Shown here in pieces: positions 16,801 to 30,363 of a stretch of DNA of 64,000 bases (position 1 is its first letter; each line of letters begins with the position of its first letter). Source of the stretch: Micropterix aruncella (Eukaryota; Arthropoda; Insecta; Lepidoptera; Micropterigidae); assembly GCA_944548615.1 (NCBI GenBank), contig OX155980.1, positions 58,514,533 to 58,578,532 on the forward strand. The letters are read 5' to 3'. The notes under the pieces were generated by a model. It did no database searches. It saw nothing but the letters and a program-made list of their open reading frames with translations, and had not been told where the DNA came from. The translations under genes and the position numbers were made by a program.

Positions 16801-17581
16801 GTTCGTAGAAACGTCGCTTTCATCGACTTTGCCTAATATATATGCCTCTAAACATAATTTAAGCCATAGCTAAACGTTTTGAGATTTTTTTTTGTTTGGA
16901 ATAACCACTTTAATTGTGAAGCCAATGGGGTTTTTGCCAATTTAAACAAAAACGTTCATTTACACAGACAAGACGCTTTTAATAATTCTGACTAAACTTA
17001 TGAAGGGTCAGTTCATGATCAGTAGTACCAAGTCTATGAGCCAAAAAATAGTATATGCACGATAAAAATGTGTCAAATTCGTTATGTTCACAGAATGAAT
17101 AAGGAATTCATAGAAGGTTTCTAATAATGATTCACTGAGGTCAGCCCTAAATCTGAGGGAGGGGATTGTAAACCGAGTATCTGCCTAAACAGCAGTTTAA
17201 AAAGGTGTCAAATTTATGTATTCGAAAAAATCTGTTTCACTAAGGGCCTAGCATTTAGGGCCCGTTGTACTATCGATTATTCATTTGATTTTGGAACGCA
17301 TCTCAAGTTGATTTTTGAACGCGTGAAACCATTTTCAAAATTTACTAACGCTAAAAAATATTTTTTAACAAGGATTTGAGCGAGAAAAAAATATATGTGA
17401 ATAATCATTCTTTCCCGTCACAAGTTTAATGGCAGACTATGATCTTTCTTTCGATAATCGATTCATGCTTCGATTCTTTTGCGATCGCTACAATTCACAT
17501 GGCATTAGTATCTCGTTTCCACAAAAAAAATACATTTTTATCTCACAAAAAAGAAAAAATATTTATAAACAATAAAATAAA
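16801..17581 (+). repeat. 782-bp direct repeat, copy 2
   Basis: Same orientation as 12581-13362 with scattered substitutions and small indels. Probably two insertions of one non-autonomous element family or a local duplication. Confidence 0.9.
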
Positions 17582-17816
17582 TACGCTAATAAATAAAACG
17601 CATTAGTAAAACAATATATAACAATTATTTAAAGATTTTTTTGTAATATATTTCGATAATATGAGCTTAGTTAAAAATATAATCGTAATATCTGTCCACC
17701 CTAGAACGGGCTAGTCCCAGTTGGGTGACAGAAACAAATAAGCAAAAGGTTAAGGTTTTGCCATTCGGTTCCTATTATTTTTGTAAGCTAATCAATATTT
17801 TATAGTAATTAATTCT

Positions 17817-17846
17817 TAAATAAATAAATAAATAAATAAATAAATT
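17817..17846 (+). repeat. (TAAA)n microsatellite
   Basis: Seven AAAT units. Confidence 0.95.
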
Positions 17847-18577
17847 TGTACACCTAAGTCTCATTAAGTTATCATTTGTAACATATGATGTATGTTTAAT
17901 CTGTCATGATTCGATAACCATTTATTATTTTTTTTAATACCTATATTAAATGTCAAATTCATATTTGTATTACATTATTTATATTACATTGTAGCTGTAT
18001 CGTAATTTGCTATATTGTAATTATTTTGGATCACCTGCATTATTATTAGTATATTGATTGTTGTGTTCCGTAAGCATATCGAAGATTGGTAATGTTGTTG
18101 CGGATGGTATCGAAATAGGAAGCTGTATTTGTGTTGGTAGTAAATAGCGGAAGTAGGGAGAGTTGTCGAGCGGATGTACCGATTAGCCTGCAGGGTGCTT
18201 GTCGTCTGGCACGACGCGACGGGCTGAGACAATGAATTTGACATAGATTGTCTCTGCTGTCACCCTTGGCCTCAAAAGCGGGCCGAGCGGACGATCGTGC
18301 CCGCTCTAGCCACAGAATAGAAGCGTGACTGCGTAACGCACCAGATGCGTAACGCAGCTTCTTTTCGTACCCATTCAATGTTTACAATATTAGATCTTTT
18401 CTTTCATTAGCTGATTAGTTAAGATTCGGTTCCCTTACAAGTTCAGAGGGTAGGGGAATGACGTCATTTCAAATAATACCGCCACCCCAAATGGCAAGTA
18501 CTTAACGTAGTAATTTCTGGGACCAATCAGGGGTCTGTCATTTTATTACGAACTCTATTGACACAAAAAATAAGCAA
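17847..18577. other. No gene recognised
   Basis: Minus-strand frames of 86 and 110 codons at 17984-18378 overlap each other and show no domain. Confidence 0.5.
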
Positions 18578-19225
18578 CTTGGATTGTCGACTACAGCGGG
18601 CGAGCCCGTCACCTCAGGAAGTTTTAACGATTAGTCGTTCTATCTCCCTGGAGTGAGCGCAGAAGACTTGAGGACAAAACAGTCCACCGTCTAGCTACGC
18701 CACAAGCCCGTAAGAGGCCAACGCCTTAACCGCGAGATAGCCAGGAATGTTACCCGGCGGGCCGACACTCACGCCCTTACTTCCAATTGTGACCAGATTA
18801 CTCCGGTCTCCCGATTGGTTACGAGTTCGAGGTCGCTAGCGCGGTCCTCTCCCTTACGAAGCGGTGAAACGGTGTATACCGAATCTATCGCGGACCACAG
18901 CGTCCTTTGCCGGCTGTTCACCCAGGATCGGATGGCCGATGGTCATTTCAAGAGTAATCGCCGTAAGGTCCGCAACCACCCCCGCTCTATAGGAAACAGT
19001 ACTGCTTCCAGACTCCCCCGACTGTTAGTCAGAGTGCACAGTCGATTGGCTTACGCCGCACGGTGCGCAGACCGTCTAGGAGCGCCAGATGTTTGATTCC
19101 TAGGGGAAACTGACCATAAGGCCAGAGTCCTACCCAGGCTCGCACTTCATGCGTGGAGGCCGTCGGATAGGTGTTGACCCGTGAGTGTGACCAACCCTGA
19201 ACAGAATGGGTCTTCGTGGCCAACT
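18578..19225 (+). repeat. GC-rich dispersed repeat A, copy 1
   Basis: Landmarks in order: CACCTCAGGAAGTTTTAACG, CCACCGTCTAGCTACGCCA, CCCGTAAGAGGCCAACGCC, CGCCCTTACT, GCACAGTCGATTGGCT and a CGTGGAGG end. No conserved open frame is shared between copies, so it seems non-coding. Confidence 0.75.
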
Positions 19226-20737
19226 CATCAAGGGCCCATTAACTCCCGAAAATAAGCAATATACAATTACGGAAACAGAAAAAGAGAACTCATAAAGTGT
19301 GGATTCAATGTATACATATATACCTACTATATTCAATAATATACTTAGCCAGGTAACACGGAATGACCTACGCTTAACCTACGCGCTACCTATGCGAACG
19401 AGTCCGTCATCATGGTGATCAGAGTCGGGAGATGTCCAATATGCCGCCAGTCTATTCAAGGGAACTGTTGGAGGACAGTGAAATTTCTGGGGCACGTCCT
19501 GGCGGAAGATCGGTCGAAGGTCGAAGATATCGAGAGTCAGAAACTGAGCCTAAGCGTCAAAGCGAATATTCTGGAAGACTTAAATCGACAGCTATTTTGT
19601 ACGTCTACACTTGTGTTTATGCGCTTGAGTTGTGGTTGAAGTACAGGAAAGGCCTTCCTAGCCGTCTACGGTTACAGTACAGCGACTCTTATATAATGCT
19701 CATATAACCCTTTATGCCACGGGTACCTACAGGTACCGTTTTCAATTTCGGCATGTGTCAAAGTAAAGGGAATTATAAGACTACTTTAAAAAAGTCTTTC
19801 TAAAAAAAACTCAAATAACCTTTTAGAAATGATCGATTCAATTGTTTGTGTATTATTTCGATATGGGTATGGCAAGACAAACCAATACGTCCATACCACT
19901 GAACCAGTACGTTTATGTCGCATCTAATTTGAATAAACTCAACTTTGTGATCTCTGGCCACGTCCGTTCCGACGAACCGCTAAAGCGCTCCGATTCGAAC
20001 AAAGAGGACGGGGTGAACGGTGTAGATGATCAAATGCGGAAATCACCACCACCCAATAATACAGCAAATTGTGTTGATGTATACCTATTGTAGTTCGACG
20101 ATAATGATGGCGTTCATTGCATCCGATCTATCCGTCCACGCATCCGATTCATAAAGACGTATCTCGGACCGAGCGGCATTGAAGGTTGAGGTACATTGCA
20201 CAGATTGAGCTTTTTGAGATTTAGAAATTCCAAGAGAGCTTGCTCAGTTCTACAAGGATTCTCCTGCATGTTATCACATAGAGCGGCGTTCAATATATCT
20301 GTTACAGTTCGCGTTTTCAAAACGTCAGCTTCAATACGTCCGTTGCTGAACCTGTTTTACTATCAGCAAACAGGGTAAAAACCCTAAAAAATCGAATATA
20401 CAGAAGAAATCCCAGAAATTTTATGGACGGACGGATCGTCGAATGTTAAAGTGATGAATTGAACGAGGAAGCAAAGTTGGAAAGAACATCACAAACCAGG
20501 AGCTTTTAATAGACTTTTCACTTTTACCAAATATATTCTGCTATATTTGATATATCGCGGTTACGATTTGACGTTTATGCATCACCAAGCACGATGAAAT
20601 CGCACAGTAGTATACAAGAAGATTATTTAAAGAAATAATATGGTATAGGTATAAGTAAATTTGTAGGGTACACGATCTAGTTGGTAAAGCATTCGATCGT
20701 ACATCTTGCAACTGCTAAAATAGTCGTAGAGACTCAA
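19226..20737. other. No gene recognised
   Basis: A minus-strand 68-codon frame at 20114-20320 has a fairly protein-like composition but no family was recognised. Confidence 0.45.
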
Positions 20738-21310
20738 GGTGGCGATTGCTGCGAGTGAACCCGCCACTCCAGAAAGTTATGACGATCTTTCTTCCGTGGA
20801 GTGAAAACGAAGATATTGGTTGATAAATACATTCCACTGTCAAGCTCGTAGAAGTCCAACACTAAACCGCGACAACTGAGAATCGCCACCCAGCCGGGCA
20901 TCTTCGCTCCCTTACTACCAGATTTGGCTCAATTTCTTCGCCCCAGTATGATCACAGATTCGAATTGGCTTGCGCTGTTTCTACCTGCTGCGGCGGCCAC
21001 TCGAATTCGAATCAGGCGCTCTTTGCTCTACAATATCACCCGGGATCGGGTGGCCAACAGTCCTTTCTACGGATAACTGGCAGTAGGTAACCCTTTACAT
21101 CCGCTTGCGGATTACAGAGTAATTCACCGGTTGGGCAGCGTAGCTATCAAACTGGCTTGCGCATAACCGACTAGGGTCTTCCTCCTGCGACTTCCTCCTG
21201 CGCACATTGCAACAGATCCAACGAACTACAGGATACAGCCGCAGGCAGAGTTCACTCCGGACCTTCCAGAGTTGCCCCTCTTCGGGGAGGCTCAAGGATA
21301 GGAGTTCAAC
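20738..21310 (+). repeat. GC-rich dispersed repeat A, copy 2
   Basis: Diverged copy: CCCGCCACTCCAGAAAGTTA, CCAACACTAAACCGCG, CTCCCTTACTACCAGATTTG. Confidence 0.65.
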
Positions 21311-21582
21311 CAGAGATTGGACCTGGCGTCGCAGCGTAATATAGATTATTCGTGCCTAATCTACATGGCTCCGTTCGGCTCCTAAATAGTCGTACAAATA
21401 TTTAAATTGTTTATATGGCAACGCTCACACAAGCTCGCTGACTCGCTCGCCCTTTGGTGTGAGAAATAAGCAGCAGCGTCGCGGCTGTCAATTAAAAATA
21501 TAATTTATACGAAAAGCCTAAAATCAGAGAAAAAGATTAAAATGTAAAACACAATAAAAAGCGGGAAAGCTGTTTCAGATTA

Positions 21583-22478
21583 GACTGAGTCCGTTTAACC
21601 GTTTTTGAGATCCAGGTGGGACGGGCTCATAAAAGGTTTAAAATGTGGAAGTACTCGGTACTACTAAATAACGGAAATTCCAACATATCGGGCAAGTAAT
21701 GACGGGGCCTAAAATATACAATATTGTTACTAGTAACGCAAGGGCAAAGAAGGAGCCCTGGCTCTAAAATATAAGGAAGTGATTAGGACAAAGTACAACA
21801 ACTCTGTTTCGTACAGCGTCTTCGAGAATGAATTTAGGGTTGGCGATAATAAACCTCAGATATAAGATGATACTATAAAAAGAAAAAGAATTATATTGAT
21901 GGTTACTAACCTCCAGTTTCAAAAGAGGATGCAGCTATATCGTCGTTCTAACATTGGCAGTAATCGTCATGCCTAATAATACTTTTGGAATTTACACTGT
22001 TTAATTCAGTGGTTTAAGTCCTTCAAGGAAGACTGAGTCCGTTTAACCGTTTTTGAGATCCAGGTGGGACGGGCTCATAAAAGGTTTAAAATGTGGAAGT
22101 ACTCGGTACTACTAAATAACGGAAATTCCAACATATCGGGCAAGTAATGACGGGGCCTAAAATATACAATATTGTTACTAGTAACGCAAGGGCAAAGAAG
22201 GAGCCCTGGCTCTAAAATATAAGGAAGTGATTAGGACAAAGTACAACAACTCTGTTTCGTACAGCGTCTTCGAGAATGAATTTAGGGTTGGCGATAATAA
22301 ACCTCAGATATAAGATGATACTATAAAAAGAAAAAGAATTATATTGATGGTTACTAACCTCCAGTTTCAAAAGAGGATGCAGCTATATCGTCGTTCTAAC
22401 ATTGGCAGTAATCGTCATGCCTAATAATACTTTTGGAATTTACACTGTTTAATTCAGTGGTTTAAGTCCTTCAAGGAA
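21583..22478 (+). repeat. Exact tandem duplication, 2 x 448 bp
   Basis: Unit starts GACTGAGTCCGTTTAACCG at 21583 and 22031 and ends TTTAAGTCCTTCAAGGAA. I could find no difference between the two copies. No coding frame recognised. Confidence 0.95.
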
Positions 22479-23224
22479 GTTCCTATGGTGCCATAATCGC
22501 AAATGGGTCATTGGTCTTATGGCCCATTGCGTTCGATAGCGACGGAGGGTCAGTTCAGTGTTCTACATAATTAGGGTTCAAGATCCGCAGCCGTCTCCTC
22601 TGCGAGCGGAGTGATTGCGAAGAGGAAGTAACAGTTTATCGGTTGCTCGAGGGCAATTCGCTCGACGCATAGGCAGGAAACCATTGTACTAATATAGCAT
22701 TTCCGCCCTGATGAGCGCTCGTATCGAAGCACCCGCACCGCGACGATACTTCATTGACTCGTGTATAAATACAGTTCAAATGGGCGAATTCCAGTTGACT
22801 AATCTTAAACAATCAGGTCGAGAAACCTTAGGGGCGGGTTGCAAAAATATAAACCGACACTTGATTTTGATTTTATAACGTCGAGAAGATGATAGGTAAA
22901 TCTTCGAGATATTTTGATGATACAAATGAGAATGGGAAGAATGACGACTGGAAAAACACACAATATGTAATGCAGTGCAGGAATTATATAAGATGGACGG
23001 AACGGATACGGAAACTAACAAAGAGGAATCGGCAAGTGGATCAACAATACGAGGAAACATCAAACAAAAGACGAAATATCCAGAATATACTAATCATTAT
23101 GGAAAGCAGTGCAGGAATTATATAAACAAAAATAAACCCTACAAAAGACAGGAACACTGTGTCAGCTTTCAGAAACATATTTAATATTAAACGTTGTGGA
23201 GAATTCAATATTAGTCAGGCAAGG
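22479..23224. other. No gene recognised
   Basis: Mixed composition; AATATACTAATCATTATGG and a GCAGTGCAGGAATTATATAA word that occurs twice (about 22972 and 23106). Confidence 0.5.
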
Positions 23225-23885
23225 AGTTCACGAAAAAAAAATTGTTTGTGCCATCCTAAGACTCCCTCAAACTCCTCACCCCCCCCCCCCCCCTGAACCC
23301 CCCCCCCCCCCTTCCCTCTATCACACTAACTTCCCTCCCCCCACCCAAAAGTGATTGTATCAATTGACTATGATAACAAAAGTAGCATATGTTGTATTTT
23401 GTAGTATTTCCGTGGTATTTCTCGGAATAAAATGGTATTTTTCCAAAAATTATATAGTATTCTCTTAAATACGGCGGTTTTTTTGCGTCGCTTGTATACG
23501 AGATATTCCAACCTAAATTTCACAACGTGATTTCGGTCCAACCAGGCATCTGTGTACCAAATTTCTAGTCTCTAGCAGATATATTTCGATATTGAAGTTT
23601 GGCTAGCGCGCGAACTGGTGGACCCGATTTCAACTACAATCTTTTTAACTCTTGCCATAGTCGAATAATGCCTGCATGCCAATTTTAGCTCAATCAAATG
23701 ACGCGTTTAGGCGCTATCGTGGAGGAATACACACGCACACACACACACAGACACACAGGCTCACAGACAGACTTTAGTCTGGAAATGGTCCTAATCGTCT
23801 CAGGGGGTGTCAACATGGATATTTCCGTCTCCATTTCGATTTTTTATCGCGTTTACCATACTTTCCCTGGTGCCGGTAAAGTAAA
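23225..23885 (-). repeat. Dispersed repeat B, copy 3
   Basis: Inverted copy with an (AC)n core at about 23730-23756. A poly-C stretch interrupts it at 23278-23340. Confidence 0.7.
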
Positions 23886-26195
23886 TGAGACAAGTGGTCT
23901 ACAGAGCAAAATAGTTAGGTTTGCCTCCGCTTTACATGTATGCGGTTGGAAAACAAATACCTAAAAGTGCGTCTCCTTATCACATAACAATGCTCATTTC
24001 TATTTCTACATTGTGGCGGTCACTTACTTCTGTGAACTGTGTGAGGTGTTTGCGGACACGTATAAGCACTGCAACGACGTGGGGTTCGCGAAGTGTTCGG
24101 TGATCTCCGGTGTATTGGCCGTTACGGGTAAAGGTGGGCGTCGGGGAGTTCATCAAATCACTTTATGCAGCGTTACGAGCGTCGAAACAGCGACATAAAC
24201 GTTGTCTCGCCCTCGAACGCGCCCCCCGCGTAATCTGGGGTCCGGGAGACCGCACAGCGCATTGCCACGCACAGTACCCTCTTGTTAGATAAACGGCCGA
24301 TATCGCACACAATCTTCGCCTCTTTTTCACACCACTCTAATTTACAAGGCGGTCGCGGGCGGGCCGAGGGGACGAACGTCACACTTTTTTACCTCGATAC
24401 TTTTGTACTAAAACTCAATGGTGCTTTTCTTGACTAGACACTTTTTACCGAATTAAATCCCAGCTCGCATATTATTATTCCTTTTCTTTGTTTTCGCCGT
24501 CAAAAATACAAGACATACTTACAATGAAATTTATATACCTAACTCATGTTTCGGATATTGATTAACTTGAAATACTTCTGACTATTTTAAACGAATTCAT
24601 TAATTTAAATTGCATTCTAAATAAATCTATTGTATAAATGATATTGTATGATTTTTAAAAGATTTTGAAGTATCTAATTTATTTTTTCCTTTTTTAATTT
24701 AAATTATAACCAAAACGTATGCACAGGTAATATCATTTTCTAGCAAGTCTGCCTTAGTACAGGTCTAGGCCTAGTTAGGCGGTGTACGTGGTGTAATCGG
24801 ATATAAGTAATGGGTTTTATTCTTGGTGTCATGCCGGTGTACTTCCTTGTGAGATATTACCGAGCTCTTATTGCAATAGATATCGCAAAGAGTTTCTTGA
24901 GAAAAAATGCATATAATATGGTCAATATTCCTGGTCATACAGCTCTTCGAAGTTTGCAATGTATGGCAAACTTATTAACGAGCTATCCCTTAGATTACCA
25001 GTTGACTCTTCGAATCTCGAGAATTAGGTTTTGTATTTTGTGATTTTTTTTATGTTTAGGGAGCATTGCCAGTTTTCAAAGAACTGTATCTCGGAAACAT
25101 CTAAACATACTATTTTCGGTAAGACGCATTTTTAGGAGATACCGAGAAAAAACTGAATAAATGTAAACATTTCGGATTCTATACAGTATTTCGCAGCTCG
25201 CAAAAGTCTTTCGAATCTGCAAGGTGGTTCTCTAACTATTGGCATATGTCTTAACAACATAAATATTATAACTGTATGATTTTCTCTAATACCGAGGAAT
25301 TGTTCGTGCATAAATTGACAGTCGCAGTCTGTAATACACCAATACAAGTCTCCTTCAAATTCATCGAACGTATAAATAAGTAAGTAAATGAAATATTTAT
25401 TGGCAGCTGTCAATACAAAAAATAAACAAAAAACACAGAATTAAAATTGAACGCTGCAAATTAGGGGCATTGTCAATATATTTTTGGTACACTGTGTTTG
25501 GTATAGGGCATCGCTATTTAATGAAATTGTAATACAATATACGAAATCAAATAATTAAAAAATCTAAATAATCCCCACATGAAATTACAAACAGAGGAAA
25601 AACCAATATTAATAATCAAATTAACAACTAAATATTCTAAAAAAAAATTAAATCTTTAGCTTCTAAATATTTTTCTTTGCTAACATATTCATTTAGTTGT
25701 CCTTAAATATATCTATGACACCATGACATCATTTTTGCCTCATCAGTTGTTAGGCTAACTTGTTCTTAATCCACTGTCGCTCAATTACTAATATCTTCTT
25801 TCTGTTGTTTTCAGGTGAGTACCGACTTTGTTTCCTGGTATTATATGCGGTGTTAGGCAACGTCTTTTCGTAAGTGTTTAATATAATATTATTATAATAC
25901 TGTATTTACTTTTAATTGTGTATTAATGCAATGCGGTTTGATAAAGCGAAGCTATTGTGCGTCTTTTTAAAATTTGCATTAGCGACTCCTTGCCGTTTTT
26001 ATAAATTAAAAAAGTAAATTATTTAAAGAAATTCAAAATAAAAACGTTTTTTTATGTAATCATGATCAATTGCCGGTTGAAAGCGGCTCGGAATAAGATC
26101 GCTTATTGGCCAGTATGTAATAATAGCATAGTCTGTCTGCTGGGCTGCATGTTGTGTAAGGGTGGGGTTAACCCTACAGTACGCGCGGCTCTCGG
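23886..26195. other. No gene recognised
   Basis: 24000-24390 is GC- and CpG-rich and unique-looking, possibly regulatory or a decayed exon; the rest is AT-rich. Confidence 0.45.
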
Positions 26196-26242
26196 TCTCT
26201 CTCTCTCTCTCTCTCTCTCTCGCTCTCTCTCTTCCTCTCTAT
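26196..26242 (+). repeat. (CT)n microsatellite
   Basis: CT repeats with two short interruptions. Confidence 0.95.
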
Positions 26243-27439
26243 ACATATTAATAGTTATATACTACTAGCAAAAAAAAATATCCTAACAAATTAGCCTAGC
26301 ATCAATCAATCAAGTTCTTTTAAAATTGAGTACAGTTTTTCTTTTGGAATTCCACATGGTTCAGTTCGACATGGGAGAAAATTAAGTAATAGTTTTCGAT
26401 ATATTTACTTACTTTTCTTAAAGTAAGTAACTGTATTAAATGTTCATTTTAAGAGCATGCAGAGTGTGGTCAAGTGTGTACAATGCAACAACCCAATATG
26501 GCTTATTTACAACCGAAAAACATGGTATATCGCTGATGCTTCGAAAGAACCTACTGCTGAATATTAAAAAAAGGGGTTTTTAGTAGTTGTACTTAGATGC
26601 GGTGTTTAAACTCAAGATTTGGCCTTCCTTATACGAGCTTCTTGCAAGCTTGAAAAATGACTAATATCCGTATTCTGGTCACAATTTACTAGGTTTTTAT
26701 TTTTTTATCAGTAGAATATAGGCATAAAAATATGTAGGAAAAAATCCTTAAAATACCACTAACGTGGTCTTTCTTATCAGAATTGTTCAGTACACGTTAA
26801 ATTAGAACAATCCCTGAGAAATTAATCAATAAAGTAGTGGTATAACGGTTGTTTGTCCACTCGGCGTGAAAAATATATTGCACCGAGTTCCAGGCACCCG
26901 AAGACTGACGAGGTCTCTAAGGAGAACTGGGTCTGTCTACTGTTCGACTATGTATGCCAGGACTGCTGTAAGTTTGAATATATGCTAGGACTGCGGATTG
27001 AGACGTCAGAACAGTCTCCAGACCTTATGGCGATACCGCCACGTCGAGGTATTAGAGGACTACCATGATAGAAGAAGAGGAAGAGTATATTAGGAACGCC
27101 TCAATATTCTATTTGACTAGTTAGTTTTGTAGACAGTAAGTAGGACGTACGGAGAGTTAAGCTCGAGTCACGCCGCTCCTACATTAATGAATAGTGTATA
27201 CAATTTCAGGAGGATGCATTTTGTCATTGAAGGTAAATTGTCAAGTATCCGGCTACAAGAATGACACAATGCCTGTCCAGTTGATACATTAGCACCTACG
27301 TAACATATTTTTTTAATCTGCTTTGGATTTAGCCGCCTTTATATGACCACTCAGTTGTTGGATGGCCCATTGATTCACCTATACTGACTGCCCTGATTTC
27401 GCACATTCTCGCGTCTGTTGCAGGGTTAAAGTAGGGTAG
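26243..27439. other. No gene recognised
   Basis: A 71-codon frame at 26853-27068 has no motif. No repeat relationship to the rest of the window was noticed. Confidence 0.5.
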
Positions 27440-27790
27440 AGGGGGAGGTGTTGTCGGCAGTGGGTGTTGCATATCGAAGTCCGGTATCGAGGAGCGCTCG
27501 GCGAGCCGCAGGCCCGCGCCGAGCGTATTATTAGGCTGTGGAATTAAAAATTCGGCCCCGCATTAAATTGGACGGCCCGCGGCCATTAGTATGCCGCGAC
27601 TCGCGCGCACAGCAATAATTAGCCGGTCCTGTGTAATTACCGTTAATTGTTTTTAACCCCTCCCCTCCTAACCCCGCTGAAGCCGTCCCCACCTGGCGTC
27701 TCACCCCGCATCACACCAACCCCTCCCCCCTCCATCAGCACCCGAGCCCTTTCAGCAATGGCGGCGTAATCCCCTTAAGAATTATTATTA
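27440..27790. promoter_or_regulatory. Candidate host regulatory element
   Basis: Alternates GC-rich blocks with repeated TAAT/ATTA words (AATTAAAAATTC, ATTAAATTGG, GCCATTAGTA, CAATAATTAGCC, GTAATTACCGTTAATTG). Not repeated elsewhere in the window. Such mixtures are common in insect developmental enhancers with homeodomain sites; this is inference only. Confidence 0.3.
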
Positions 27791-27937
27791 TTAGCCTTGA
27801 GTGCAACAGCGGGCGCAGTCAGACCCCCTTTAGAAAGTTAACAGCCCAAGAGTTAGATCCAGGTAGACAGTCTTACCTCAGTAGCATCGATCTTATAAGA
27901 ACAATAATAAGTTTATAGTACACAGCGAATAATAATT

Positions 27938-28150
27938 TACCAGTCGTAATGATGCAACGGAAATTGCTAAGACTGTGTTGCACTCTTAAATCTGTATAAT
28001 AGGTAATGTCTACCTAAGAATGCTTAGTAACTTCAAATTCAGTTAGACGTAAAACCATTACACCTAATGTTACAATAGTAACGCTATTGCACAGAATCTA
28101 ACCGCATTGTAATGTGGAAACGCCCTTATTGATGATACATCTGTAAGGTA
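27938..28150 (+). repeat. Dispersed repeat C, copy 1
   Basis: CGTAATGATGCAACGGAAATT, here shortened by one base at the end in other copies, plus AAAACCATTACAC and CATTGTAATGTGGAAACGCC. Matches 39324-39710 and inverted 45963-46165. Confidence 0.6.
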
Positions 28151-28872
28151 AAATGACCGAGTCGACATGCTTCATACGTTATGAAGCCTGGCGTAGCTTA
28201 TTTATGATATTGTTGCAGTTAGGGAGATCGTACATATTTTTTCTTAGTATATTGACGATTACAAGTGACTAAGGAGCCATTGAAAAAACATTACAACTGA
28301 GCCATTGCAAGTTTAATCCAACCATCCATTTGGTATTTTATATAAAACAATTAATTATTAATGTCATTATAGATGACCAAATAAGTTGCTAGTAATTTAG
28401 CCGTTAGTGTTTTCAGCGCCACTTGCATTTTGCAGGCCCAGAAGGCTGTCAAAATGCACTATGGAGATTAGCAATCTGACATCATGTATAATCAATGGTG
28501 CCACGTTACACCTAATCGAGTCATCAATGTTAAAATTTTGGGATAAGTGGATGGAAATTTCGGCATTACAATGATCGTCATTGACAATGGGGCCAATAAT
28601 TAAAATCGGTAATGCGGATATTGGATTGGAAGCTTGTCGCGCGCGTCGGCCGTGCATCATCCTGTCAAAATGGCGGGGCATATTATTGAATAAATATTTT
28701 ACGGTAGGTGGGTGGATGGGCTGTGCTTTCGCGTCCCGTAATAACGCGCCAATTTCAATTTAATTCGCTGGCACTCTGAGTAATTTGCTCTTTTTGAAAA
28801 TGAGCCGCGTAAACTGAGAGTCCATTGCAGTTTATATCATTTACTTTCCCGCGCTAATGTAGCAGCCTTGAT
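28151..28872. other. Unique sequence, possible regulatory patch
   Basis: 28550-28860 has GC-rich blocks and TAAT words like 27440-27790. No supported gene. Confidence 0.35.
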
Positions 28873-29225
28873 TATATAGTGTATTATATTGCTCAATGCC
28901 ATACTACGTTTCGCCCACCCTTCTGCGCCGGTGACATGCGGGAGCATTGTCAGCCGAAACTCATAGCAATTTATTTAGCCATCTATAATAACATTGATAA
29001 AGAATGTTTTTTTATAATGCATTGATTGATTATAAAAACCTATTATTTACTCAATCATCTATCGAATTTTTATATAGGCTGATTACAGCATACGGAGAGA
29101 TTTGATTGCCATATGTTAGTTTATTTAAGCGCCAAATAATTATGTATTGAAACTCGTATACCAAATTAAAATTGATATATTTGTATAAATAATATTAAAA
29201 TGATAAGAGAGGTGATTTAAAATTC
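28873..29225 (-). mobile_element. MITE family M, copy 3
   Basis: Begins ATTATATAGTGTATTATATT then GCTCAA, i.e. the inverted terminus of copy 2, and continues with TTTAGCCATCTATAATAACA as in copy 1. Confidence 0.65.
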
Positions 29226-30179
29226 GTTTGTTTATATATATAAATATAAATATATGCCACATTCAAGATTATTTGCTAGTGGGCCCAGCGCTAATAGAAA
29301 AAGTAGCGTTTTCTTTTGTATGTTATCTTATATATAAATAAATATATTAATTCGTATGCCCAATGACGTCGCGGTAAGTCGCAGTGGGCTGCCCAATTAA
29401 TGATGATGATAATGCCGCAACTGCCAATAATGAATGCACAATTTTTAGCCGAACGTAATTAATGTCTTTCTATCGGACTGCCAGACCGAGCACGAGAGCG
29501 CAGCAATAATGAATATTTGAATATATGAATGAATATTTTAATATGGCGGCGGAAGGTAGGTCATAATGAACAAACCAACGAGAATTCCGTATCTATTTTG
29601 GTAAACTTACCATAATAGGTACATAGGTAGATAGCATAATCTACACATACTTGAAATAGTTCGTAGTTCAATAGATTTTAAAGTTAGAAGGAATGAAGCT
29701 CATAAATCTAGTGATAGGATATTAAATTGTGGTTGGAAATTGTGGTGGTTAGAAATTAAATTACTAATTAATATAATGAAAAACTAATTAATAATAAAAA
29801 TAATACTAGGAAATGTAAAAATAATACTAGGAAATACTAGAAAATATATACATATATTGAATAGGAAGAGTGAATATTATGATTTTTTAATTTTTTTATT
29901 ACATTTCAAATTACCTGAAATATTTTATTGACGATTTTGATGAAATTTCGCTTCTAATTTTATATCAGTAATTAAGGTTATTTTATTACAATTATTTTAC
30001 TGTTTAATAAATTTCCCAAGATAATTTAAAAATAAATCCTTAATCTAATCTAAAATAAATCCTAATCCTTGTCTACCTTAGAACCGATTATATGGAGACT
30101 TTTGCTTCAAAACTATTATTTTAAATAATGTTATATGTATATATGTAGGTACATATATATTCTTAATTGTGCAACTTCA
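29226..30179. other. No gene recognised
   Basis: AT-rich. A TAATACTAGGAAATGTAAAA word is duplicated at about 29800-29840. Confidence 0.55.
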
Positions 30180-30363
30180 CAATGGTCGGGTTTATTGTCA
30201 TACGAAAATCTCTGTTAGTGTGTGTTTTGTTATTGCATTCGATAGACAGAAATGAAATTCAATTCCGTCAATTTTATCCCAACGGAAAACGGTAACCCAG
30301 CCGTGAATCGAACTTGGGACCTTACAAAGTAAGATCAGGTGACCTAACTACTATGCTATCGTG
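30180..30363 (-). mobile_element. tRNA-derived SINE, copy 1
   Basis: On the minus strand the head contains a box A-like GATAGCATAGTAGTTAGG and a box B-like AGTTCGATTCACG, followed by a non-tRNA body ending in ACAATAAACCCGACC-like sequence. The body matches copy 2 at 44758-44947. Confidence 0.7.

Noticed and set aside
18690..18760. tRNA-like box A word in the reverse complement of the GC-rich repeat
   Set aside because: GCGGTTAAGGCGTTGG resembles a class II tRNA, but no box B or acceptor stem at the right spacing is present.
20114..20320. 68-codon minus-strand frame of protein-like composition
   Set aside because: No family recognised and no adjoining exons found.
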